From: an uncultured Peptoniphilus sp.
GTDB taxonomy: Bacteria; Bacillota; Clostridia; Tissierellales; Peptoniphilaceae
Reading direction: 5' to 3'
NCBI RefSeq assembly: GCF_946998875.1
Contig: NZ_CAMQAY010000018.1
Location: 1 to 24,611, forward strand
Length of the DNA: 24,611 nt
Shown: piece by piece, positions 8,115 through 14,711 of the stretch
Layout: each line of letters starts with the position of its first letter
Numbering within the stretch: position 1 is the first letter of the stretch
Position numbers and translations under genes: made by a program
Notes under the pieces: generated by a model
What the model saw: only the letters and a program-made list of their open reading frames with translations
Told to the model about the DNA's origin: nothing
Databases searched by the model: none

Positions 8115-8744
8115 TCATCCTTCTATAGAAAACATTACCCACTTTGCAATATTAACAGCGTGATCTGCAATTCTCTCCAAATATTTTGCAATCATGATAA
8201 AATCAATGGCAGCTGCAGGATCAAAATCTGATTTAATTATATCAATTAATTGGTCTCTTATCATCACAAAATAATTATCTATTACATCATCATCGTCATC
8301 AATTTTTTCTGCAGAGTCCATGTCTAAATTTACAAAGGAGTCAATTGACTTGTTTAAGAGAAGAATTGTGGCTTCTGCCATTTGTTTTATGAGAGGAAAT
8401 CTAGAAGTGTCGTAGTCATCAGGTAATATCATACAAATATCTGCTATGTCTCTTGCGTTGTCGCCAATTCTTTCCATGTCAGTGATCATCTTAAGTGCAG
8501 AGGACACTCTTCTTAAATCTCCTGCTGCTGGTTGTTGCTCAACGAAAATTTTTAAACATTGCTTTTGGATAATGCCTTCGTAGACATCTGTCCTTTCTTC
8601 ATAATCTGAAACTTCTTCAGCAATTTTTTCGTCTTTTTCATCTAATAGAGATATAGCCTTTTTAATTGAAGTTTCATTTAGCATAGCCATCTCTAAAAGT
8701 AAATTATTTAAATGTCTTAATTCTTCATCAAATTTCTTTCTCAT
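8115..8744 (-). CDS. phoU: Phosphate transport/signalling protein PhoU
   Basis: A 209-residue, all-helical cytoplasmic protein made of two PhoU repeats. Each repeat carries a metal-binding signature of the family: DMERIGDNARDIAD in the first and YLERIADHAVNIA in the second. PhoU links the occupancy of the Pst transporter to inhibition of PhoR and limits excess uptake. The start ATG overlaps the pstB stop by one base (TAATG), indicating coupled translation. Confidence 0.95.
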   Translation of the reverse strand: MRKKFDEELRHLNNLLLEMAMLNETSIKKAISLLDEKDEKIAEEVSDYEERTDVYEGIIQKQCLKIFVEQQPAAGDLRRVSSALKMITDMERIGDNARDIADICMILPDDYDTSRFPLIKQMAEATILLLNKSIDSFVNLDMDSAEKIDDDDDVIDNYFVMIRDQLIDIIKSDFDPAAAIDFIMIAKYLERIADHAVNIAKWVMFSIEG

Positions 8745-9499
8745 TAGCCGAACCTTCCTGTTACATATAATTCTGTCTTTTCTTCCCTTGGATTTGTAAA
8801 TATGTCCACTGTGTTTCCGTATTCAACAATTACTCCGTGAAGGAAGAAGGCAGTTTTGTCAGAAATTCTTGAGGCTTGTTGCATATTGTGAGTAACAATT
8901 ACAATTGTGTATTGTTCCTTTAGTTCTTGTGCAAGGTCTTCAATCTTTCCTGTAGAAATTGGGTCAAGAGCAGATGTAGGTTCGTCCATTAAAATTACTT
9001 CAGGATTTACTGCAATAGCTCTTGCTATACAAAGTCTTTGTTGTTGTCCACCTGATATTGAAAGGGCAGATTTTTTTAAATCGTCCTTTACTTCGTCCCA
9101 GATGGCAGCTTGCTTAAGTGATGACTCAACAATTTCATCAAGCTCAGCCTTATTTTTTATGCCGTGAGTCTTTGGACCATAGGCTATATTTTCATAAATA
9201 CTCATTGGGAAAGGATTTGGTTGTTGAAATACCATTCCCACTCTTTTTCTAAGTTTATTTACATCATAATTCTTGGCGTAAATATCTTCGCCGTCAAGAG
9301 TTATTTCTCCTTCTATTCTACAACCTACTACTAGGTCGTTCATTCTATTTAAACATTTTAGAAAGGTTGACTTACCACAACCAGAAGGTCCAATAAAAGA
9401 AAGAATTTCATTTTCCCTAATGTCTAAATTAATATTGTGAAGTGCATGAAAATCTCCATAGTATAAATCAAGATCTTTGACATTCATCTTAGATTGCAT
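8744..9499 (-). CDS. pstB: Phosphate ABC transporter ATP-binding protein PstB
   Basis: A 251-residue ABC ATPase, the usual length for PstB. It has Walker A GPSGCGKST (37-45), Q-loop VFQQPNPFPMSIYENIAYG typical of PstB, signature SISGGQQQRL, Walker B VILMDEPTSALDP and H-loop THNMQQA. It drives phosphate import through PstA/PstC at the membrane. It overlaps pstA and phoU by one base on each side. Confidence 0.97.
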   Translation of the reverse strand: MQSKMNVKDLDLYYGDFHALHNINLDIRENEILSFIGPSGCGKSTFLKCLNRMNDLVVGCRIEGEITLDGEDIYAKNYDVNKLRKRVGMVFQQPNPFPMSIYENIAYGPKTHGIKNKAELDEIVESSLKQAAIWDEVKDDLKKSALSISGGQQQRLCIARAIAVNPEVILMDEPTSALDPISTGKIEDLAQELKEQYTIVIVTHNMQQASRISDKTAFFLHGVIVEYGNTVDIFTNPREEKTELYVTGRFG

Positions 9500-10380
9500 T
9501 ATTCTACCTCCTTAAGTTTGTCTGCAAGTTTAGTTGATGACCAGTTGATCAAGAGGACAAGTATCAAAAGCACCATGCCTGTTGCATAAGCTTCGCCAAC
9601 ATGTTTACCTTCAGATGATAGTACATACATGTGTAGGGCAAGTGTCCTTGATGATGATTTAAGTGACGCTGGAAGGGAAGTTGCTGTTCCCAAGGTGTAC
9701 ATTAAAGCAGCTGTTTCTCCAACTACACGACCAACTGATAAAATTATTCCTGATAAAATTCCTGGAATGGCAACTGGAAGTACAACCTTAAAAATTGTTC
9801 TAAGCTTGCCTGCTCCCAGGGCAAAGGAACCTTGTCTTATTGATGGGTGAACTGCCTTTAAGGCTTCTTCTGTTGCCCTCATTATAATTGGAAGAATCAT
9901 AATGGATACAGTTAAAACACCAGATATTACTGAGAAGCCCATCTTTAGCTTTAAGCCAAAGAATAACATACCAAATAGTCCATAGACAATGGATGGAATG
10001 CCGGCAAGGGTTTCTGTTGCAAGTCTTATGGCCTTTACAAGTTTATTCTCTACATCTGTATATTCAACTAAGAATATAGCAGTGAAGATCCCTATTGGTG
10101 ATGCAAATAAAATTGCAAGAACAACCGTAAGAAGGGTTGTAATTATTGCAGGTCCCATGGACACATTTTCTGTTGTGTAGTGTAGGGAAAGCATGTCTGG
10201 TCTAAAGGATAAGGCTCCCTTAAAAACTACAAAAGCTACAATAAATACAAGGACTGCAAAGGTCATAGCTGAAAAAAGTCTAGTTGTAATTCTATAAAAG
10301 GATAGGCCCTTTATAAAGCGAAGTCCCAGTACTAGAGCGACAAAAAATAATAAAACGCCTATTGTAATATATTTAACCAT
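9499..10380 (-). CDS. pstA: Phosphate ABC transporter permease PstA
   Basis: A 293-residue integral membrane protein with about six hydrophobic segments. The cytoplasmic coupling loop of binding-protein-dependent permeases is clear: EEALKAVHPSIRQGSFALGA, continuing GKLRTIFKVVLPVAIPGIL and ending in VGRVVGETA. It starts at ATG 10380 with SD AGGAGCG six bases upstream and overlaps the end of pstC by 8 bp. It pairs with PstC to form the phosphate channel. Confidence 0.96.
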   Translation of the reverse strand: MVKYITIGVLLFFVALVLGLRFIKGLSFYRITTRLFSAMTFAVLVFIVAFVVFKGALSFRPDMLSLHYTTENVSMGPAIITTLLTVVLAILFASPIGIFTAIFLVEYTDVENKLVKAIRLATETLAGIPSIVYGLFGMLFFGLKLKMGFSVISGVLTVSIMILPIIMRATEEALKAVHPSIRQGSFALGAGKLRTIFKVVLPVAIPGILSGIILSVGRVVGETAALMYTLGTATSLPASLKSSSRTLALHMYVLSSEGKHVGEAYATGMVLLILVLLINWSSTKLADKLKEVE

Positions 10381-11290
10381 GGTTTTCGCTCCTACTCTTT
10401 ACTATAAAAAATCCAATATTAATTAGAAGAATGAAAATAAATAGGACTGCTGCAGTTGCTATAAGAGCTTGTCTGTGCTCTCCAGCTGCATAAGCCATTT
10501 CAAGAACAATATTTGTAGTCATAGTTCTAATTCCCTTTAAAGGATTAAGGGTAAGTCTCGTTTGATTTCCTGCAACTAATATTACTGCCATTGTTTCGCC
10601 AATTGCACGACCAACTCCTAAAATTATTCCAGCAAAAATACCAGACTTTGCAGCCGGCACCATTACTCTTGTAATTGTTTCATCGTGAGTTGCACCAAGA
10701 GAAAGTGATCCTTGGTAAAAAGACTGTGGAACAGTTCTAAGAGATGCTTCTGCCATAGAAATTATTGTTGGCAAAACCATTATAAGAAGTAATATTGATG
10801 CAGATAGCATATTCATACCTGTGCCTCCAAAAAGGGCTCTGTTAATTGGCACAATAACTGTTAAGGCAAAGAAGCCATATACAATTGAAGGTATGCCTGT
10901 CATAAGATTTAGGGCAGGTTTTAAAATTCTATAAATGTTTTTTGGACAATCAAAGGCCAAATAACAAGCTACCATTACAGAAACTGGCACTGCTGCAATA
11001 CATGACATTGCAGTTATTAAGATAGAGCCAATTATCATTGGTAGGATTCCATAAGAGGCTGGCACATTCATAGGTGCCCAGCTGTCATTAAGGACAAAGT
11101 TTTTTACTCCAATTTTACCAATAAAACCAAAGGAGTCTTTGAAGATAAATATACATATCAATAACAAGAAGAAAATTGATAGTATAGAGCAAATTAGGAA
11201 GAAATATTTAAATACTTCTTCCTTAGTAAATGCTTTTCTTTGGTTTTCTTTATGGAGTACTTTTTTATTAGTATCTTCCATTTTGTTCAT
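10373..11290 (-). CDS. pstC: Phosphate ABC transporter permease PstC
   Basis: A 305-residue permease with a polar N-terminal tail (about 1-27), a first membrane helix near 28-52 and five or so further helices. The coupling loop reads EASLRTVPQSFYQGSLSLGA and continues to RVMVPAAKSGIFAGIILGV and GRAIGETMA, the PstC pattern. ATG at 11290 has AGGT about 7 bases upstream. ATG at 11281 (Met4) has AAGGA at a good distance and is an equally possible start. It lies 19 bp after pstS with no terminator between them. Confidence 0.95.
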   Translation of the reverse strand: MNKMEDTNKKVLHKENQRKAFTKEEVFKYFFLICSILSIFFLLLICIFIFKDSFGFIGKIGVKNFVLNDSWAPMNVPASYGILPMIIGSILITAMSCIAAVPVSVMVACYLAFDCPKNIYRILKPALNLMTGIPSIVYGFFALTVIVPINRALFGGTGMNMLSASILLLIMVLPTIISMAEASLRTVPQSFYQGSLSLGATHDETITRVMVPAAKSGIFAGIILGVGRAIGETMAVILVAGNQTRLTLNPLKGIRTMTTNIVLEMAYAAGEHRQALIATAAVLFIFILLINIGFFIVKSRSENHG

Positions 11291-11309
11291 TCCTTATACC
11301 TATTTACTA

Positions 11310-12239
11310 TTATTTGCTAGCTTCTGCCCAGTCAGTTAATTTACCAGTAAAGATTTGTTGAAGTTGGTCCATTGTTAAATTTTCGCAGCCATTTTCATTA
11401 TTTACGATTACTGCAATACCATCTCTTGCGATTACTGTGAATTCAAGAGCTTTCTTTTCTTCGTCCTTAAGTTCTCTTGATGCCATACCAAGCTGTGCTG
11501 TTCCTTCCATAGCTGCAGTCATACCAGCAGAAGAACCGTTAGATTGGATGTCGATTTGAACCTTAGGGTTTTTAGCCTTGTAAGCTTCAGCAAGTTTTTC
11601 CATTAGAGGAGAAACTGAAGTTGAACCAGCAATTGTGATGTGTGCATCATTGTCAATTGCTTCGTATTTAGCACCAGTTGCATCTCCAACATAACCTTCT
11701 TCTCCACAAATTTTTTGTCCTTCGTCAGACATTATAAATGTGATTAAGTCCTTAGCCTTTGCATCAACGTCAGCCTTGTAAGCTACATTAAATGGTCTTG
11801 CAAGTTTGTAGTCGCCAGATTTGATGTTTTCAGGAGTAGCTTCAACGCCTTCAACTTTTACAGCCTTAACAGTTTCGTTTAAAGATCCTAGAGAGATATA
11901 TCCAATAGATGCCTTGTCCTTTTCAACAGTTGTAAGAACTGCATCAGTAGAAGATTGAACTGCTGCTTCAGCATAAGTGTTGTCAACTTCTTTGCCGCCG
12001 TCTTTTGTAAGAACGCCAGTAAGTTCAGTGAAGGCAGATCTTGTACCTGAACCTTGTTCTCTTGAAATAACATTAATAGTTCCAAGATCAGCTGCGTTAG
12101 ATCCCTTTTCTTCTTGTTTTGCTGCGTTTTCTTTTGGAGCATTTGCTGCTGCCTCTTCCTTTTTGTTTCCTCCACAAGCAACTAGAGATGCTGCAAGTGC
12201 AAGAATCATACCAACCTTACCAATTTTTTTAATTTCCAT
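11310..12239 (-). CDS. pstS: Phosphate-binding lipoprotein PstS, circularly permuted
   Basis: A 309-residue periplasmic-binding-type lipoprotein that captures phosphate outside the membrane. It starts at ATG 12239 behind AGGAAG; an upstream in-frame ATG at 12281 lacks an SD. The lipobox is SLVAC with lipidated Cys22, followed by an Ala/Lys/Glu-rich linker to about 50. The order of the binding fold is reversed. The segment with ISREQGSGTR (58-67), GYISLG (113-118) and FIMSDEGQKI (168-177) comes first. In ordinary PstS that is the C-terminal half. The segment that is normally N-terminal follows: AGSTSVSPLMEKLAEAY (204-220), SNGSSAGM (233-240), MASRELKDEEK (252-262), ARDGIAVIVN (271-280) and IFTGKLTDWAE (296-306). 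All recognisable phosphate-contact motifs are present, so it should be functional. Confidence 0.93.
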   Translation of the reverse strand: MEIKKIGKVGMILALAASLVACGGNKKEEAAANAPKENAAKQEEKGSNAADLGTINVISREQGSGTRSAFTELTGVLTKDGGKEVDNTYAEAAVQSSTDAVLTTVEKDKASIGYISLGSLNETVKAVKVEGVEATPENIKSGDYKLARPFNVAYKADVDAKAKDLITFIMSDEGQKICGEEGYVGDATGAKYEAIDNDAHITIAGSTSVSPLMEKLAEAYKAKNPKVQIDIQSNGSSAGMTAAMEGTAQLGMASRELKDEEKKALEFTVIARDGIAVIVNNENGCENLTMDQLQQIFTGKLTDWAEASK

Positions 12240-12279
12240 TATTATCTTCCTTTCAAATATGATTTTTAATTTCAAGGCC

Positions 12280-12307
12280 ATTATAAAAAGCCTTTGTAAA
12301 TTTGAAA
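12280..12307 (-). promoter_or_regulatory. Promoter of the pst-pho operon
   Basis: On the minus strand TATAAT (12285-12280) is preceded after 16 bp by TTTCAA (12307-12302). The -35 region is poor, as expected for an activator-dependent promoter, and sits inside the TTTACA hexamer array. The leader to the ATG at 12239 is about 35 nt. Confidence 0.65.
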
Positions 12308-12373
12308 GATGGCTATTGTAAATTTCATGTAAAATATTTTACACAGTGTGAAAGAATGGTGAAAGTTTGTAAA
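12295..12373 (-). promoter_or_regulatory. Pho box array (probable PhoP binding sites)
   Basis: Minus-strand hexamers TTTACA occur at 12300-12295, 12322-12317, 12333-12328 and 12373-12368, with related TCACAC at 12351-12346 and TCACCA at 12362-12357. Steps are 22, 11, 18, 11 and 11 bp, so the sites keep one helical phase apart from a 7-bp insertion. This matches the known PhoP box of Firmicutes (TT(A/T/C)ACA-like direct repeats with about 11-bp period) and reaches into the -35 region. Confidence 0.7.
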
Positions 12374-12454
12374 TTTTTCTTAAAAAATTTTCATTGGCTT
12401 AAAATTAATAAAATTCTTCGTGTTTTTGTGAGCCATGGCAAATTTTTTCACCCC

Positions 12455-12492
12455 ATAAAAAATAGAGTAGATGAGAAAAAATCTACTCTATT
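12455..12492 (-). terminator. Terminator of the proBA operon
   Basis: AATAGAGTAGAT (12461-12472) and ATCTACTCTATT (12481-12492) form a perfect 12-bp stem with an 8-base loop. On the minus strand it is followed by TTTTT. It lies 40 bp past the proA stop. Confidence 0.85.
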
Positions 12493-12531
12493 ATGCTTTC
12501 AATTAATATTTATTTTAGTCTTTTTTAAATT

Positions 12532-13788
12532 TTATTTTCTAAATTCGCCGTGACCAAAAATTATATACTTGTAGCTTACAAGTTCATCTAAGCCCACTGG
12601 TCCCCTTGCGTGAAGCTTTTGCGTTGAGATGCCAAGCTCTGCACCCTTGCCAAATTCTCCACCGTCTGTAAATCTCGTGGAGGCATTTACATAAACGCAG
12701 GCTGAGTCAACGCCCTCTAAAAATTTCATGGCTCTCTCATAGGATTTTGTTAGGATTGCTTCAGAGTGCCCCGTAGAATATCTTGTGATGTGGTCTATTG
12801 CCTGGTCAACATCTTTTACAGTCTTGACAGAAAATTCGTAGTCAAGGTACTCACGACCAAAGTCATCTTCTGTGGCAGGAACTGCATTTTTAAATTTAGG
12901 AAGAGATTTTTCGTCAGCGTGAACCTTAATATTATATTTTTCTACGACTTCATTTAACAAGTCATAAAACTTGTCTTCTATATTTTCATTTACCACAAGA
13001 GATTCCATGGCATTGCAGACGCCAATTCTTTGAGTCTTTGCATTTTCAATAATCTTTATGGCATTTTCTATGTCCGCATCTTGGTCAACATAGATGTGGC
13101 AATTGCCCACTCCAGTTTCAATTACAGGCACCTTGGCATTTTCCACAACAGAATTAATAAGTGATGCTGAACCTCTTGGTAAAAGCAAATCAACGTAGCC
13201 TTTAAGCTGCATAAGTTCCTTGGAAGATTCTCTCGAAGTGTCCTTAACAATTTGCACAAAATTTTCGTCGTAGCCAGCATTTTTTATGCCCAGCCTAATG
13301 GCATCTGCTATGGCAATGTTTGAATTTATAGATTCCTTGCCGCCGCGAAGAATTATGGCAGAAGATGCCTTTAGGGATAAAATCGCTGCATCAAGAGTTA
13401 CATTTGGTCTTGACTCATAAATTATGGCAATGACTCCCATGGGAACAGTTTTCTTTCCTATTAAAAGCCCTGCATAATTTTCTTCCATGGACAAAACCCT
13501 GCCCACTGGGTCCTTAAAGTCTATGACCTCATCAATGGACTTTGCCATGGCTTCAATTCTTCCCTCATTTAAAAGCAGTCTATCGATTAAGCCTTCAGGC
13601 ATATTATTTTCTCTGCCCTTTTTTATGTCAATTTCATTTGCATCTAAAATCTTTTTTCTTTCAGATAAGAGTGACTCCTTAATGGAGGCAAGCATCTTAT
13701 TTTTTTCAGCTGTATTTAATTTTTTTAACTTGTAGGAAGCTTCCTTTGCAATTTTCCCAAGCTCTTTAACACTTAAAATAGGTTCCAA
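12532..13788 (-). CDS. proA: Gamma-glutamyl phosphate reductase ProA
   Basis: This 418-residue enzyme reduces gamma-glutamyl phosphate with NADPH to glutamate semialdehyde, the second step of proline synthesis. Family landmarks are IYESRPNVTLDAA (123-135), LRGGKES (147-153), LLLPRGSA (201-208), VIETGVGNCHIYVD (222-235), catalytic Cys258 in RIGVCNAMESL, and FTDGGEFGKGAELGIS near the C-terminus. The start is TTG at 13788 with AGGAG six bases upstream, inside the 3' end of proB (23-bp overlap), so the two are translationally coupled. Length is normal for the family. Confidence 0.96.
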   Translation of the reverse strand: MEPILSVKELGKIAKEASYKLKKLNTAEKNKMLASIKESLLSERKKILDANEIDIKKGRENNMPEGLIDRLLLNEGRIEAMAKSIDEVIDFKDPVGRVLSMEENYAGLLIGKKTVPMGVIAIIYESRPNVTLDAAILSLKASSAIILRGGKESINSNIAIADAIRLGIKNAGYDENFVQIVKDTSRESSKELMQLKGYVDLLLPRGSASLINSVVENAKVPVIETGVGNCHIYVDQDADIENAIKIIENAKTQRIGVCNAMESLVVNENIEDKFYDLLNEVVEKYNIKVHADEKSLPKFKNAVPATEDDFGREYLDYEFSVKTVKDVDQAIDHITRYSTGHSEAILTKSYERAMKFLEGVDSACVYVNASTRFTDGGEFGKGAELGISTQKLHARGPVGLDELVSYKYIIFGHGEFRK

Positions 13789-14548
13789 TTTCTTCTCCTT
13801 TAACTATATCTCTAATTGTCTTCATGCTTTCGCCAGAGGCAATTACAACTTCAATGTTTTTTTCTATGGCAAGTTTAGCTGCCTTGATTTTCGTCTGCAT
13901 GCCACCTGTGCCAACCTTGGACTCAGTTTCCTTTGCCATGCCTTCCACACTATTTATGTCATCAACCTGATGAATTATCTTGGCGTCCTTATTTTTTCTA
14001 GGGTCGTCAGTGTAAAGCCCCTCAATGTCTGTAAGCATTATAAGTAGATCTGCCTTAACCATTCTGGCAATCACTGCAGAAAGTGTGTCGTTGTCGCCAA
14101 ATTTTATTTCGTAAGTGGAAATTGTGTCGTTTTCATTTATTATTGGAATGGCATTCATGCCCTGCAATTTTTCAAAGGTGTTCTTGGCATTTTCTCTCAT
14201 CTCGTCATCTTTTTCAATTTGCCTTGTGAGAAGTATTTGGGCAGAGTTGTAGCCATAGGAAATAAGTGACCTGTCGTAAATATTTGTAAGGGCAACTTGA
14301 CCAACGGCTGCTGCCGCTTGTTTTTCTGAAGTTTCCTTTGGTCTTTCAGGTAGATTTAATTTAGCACGACCTGCTGCTATGGCACCAGAAGAAACTAAAA
14401 TTACTTCCATTCCCCTATTTTTTAAGTTTGCAATTTCAAAGCAAAGCTCGTCGATTTTTTGTAAATTTATTTTTCCATTGTCGTGAGTAATAGATGAAGA
14501 ACCAACTTTTATCACGACTTTTTTTATTTCTTTTGAAAATTTTCTCAT
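13766..14548 (-). CDS. proB: Glutamate 5-kinase ProB, short form without PUA domain
   Basis: This 260-residue kinase phosphorylates glutamate with ATP in the first step of proline synthesis. Amino-acid-kinase motifs are VVIKVGSSS near the N-terminus, VSSGAIAAGRAKL, NENDTIS, FGDNDTLSAVIA, LTDIEGLYTDDPR and GTGGMQTKIKAAKLA. The protein stops after the kinase domain, so it lacks the C-terminal PUA domain of the longer (about 370-residue) forms; short forms are known in Firmicutes. I chose ATG 14548 because AAGGTG lies 6 bases upstream. The alternative GTG at 14557 overlaps that SD. Proline feedback sites were not checked residue by residue. Confidence 0.95.
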   Translation of the reverse strand: MRKFSKEIKKVVIKVGSSSITHDNGKINLQKIDELCFEIANLKNRGMEVILVSSGAIAAGRAKLNLPERPKETSEKQAAAAVGQVALTNIYDRSLISYGYNSAQILLTRQIEKDDEMRENAKNTFEKLQGMNAIPIINENDTISTYEIKFGDNDTLSAVIARMVKADLLIMLTDIEGLYTDDPRKNKDAKIIHQVDDINSVEGMAKETESKVGTGGMQTKIKAAKLAIEKNIEVVIASGESMKTIRDIVKGEEIGTYFKC

Positions 14549-14566
14549 TTCAATCACCTTAGATAT

Positions 14567-14595
14567 AATATACTTTAAAATTTTACTTTAGTAAA
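14567..14595 (-). promoter_or_regulatory. Promoter of proBA
   Basis: On the minus strand TTTACT (14595-14590), a 17-bp spacer and TATATT (14572-14567) lie just upstream of the proB SD. The transcript leader would be only about 12-15 nt. Confidence 0.55.
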
Positions 14596-14610
14596 TATTT
14601 TTTCTCTTTT

Positions 14611-14648
14611 GCTGGGAAAAAGTAGGCTTTTAAATAAATTATCCCAGC
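14611..14648. promoter_or_regulatory. Inverted repeat between divergent proB and the flavoprotein gene
   Basis: GCTGGGA (14611-14617) and TCCCAGC (14642-14648) are perfect inverted 7-mers with 24 bases between them. The element lies upstream of both divergent promoters and is not followed by a T-run in a useful place. An operator for one or both genes is possible; its function is unknown. Confidence 0.35.
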
Positions 14649-14682
14649 ATTTTAAATTTCTCCCCCTCTGAATTTGCCCTTA

Positions 14683-14691
14683 TGCTATAAT
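14683..14691 (+). promoter_or_regulatory. Extended -10 promoter of the flavoprotein gene
   Basis: TGCTATAAT is a perfect extended -10 element (TG, one base, TATAAT). No good -35 is seen, which extended -10 promoters tolerate. Transcription would start near 14698, so the leader is very short and begins at about the SD GGAG (14698-14701). Confidence 0.55.
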
Positions 14692-14711
14692 ATCCTTGGA
14701 GTGTGATTATT

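Noticed and set aside
12240..12281. Longer PstS start 14 codons upstream of the lipoprotein signal
   Set aside because: There is no SD at that ATG, and it would place extra charged residues before a perfect lipoprotein signal peptide that has its own AGGAAG.
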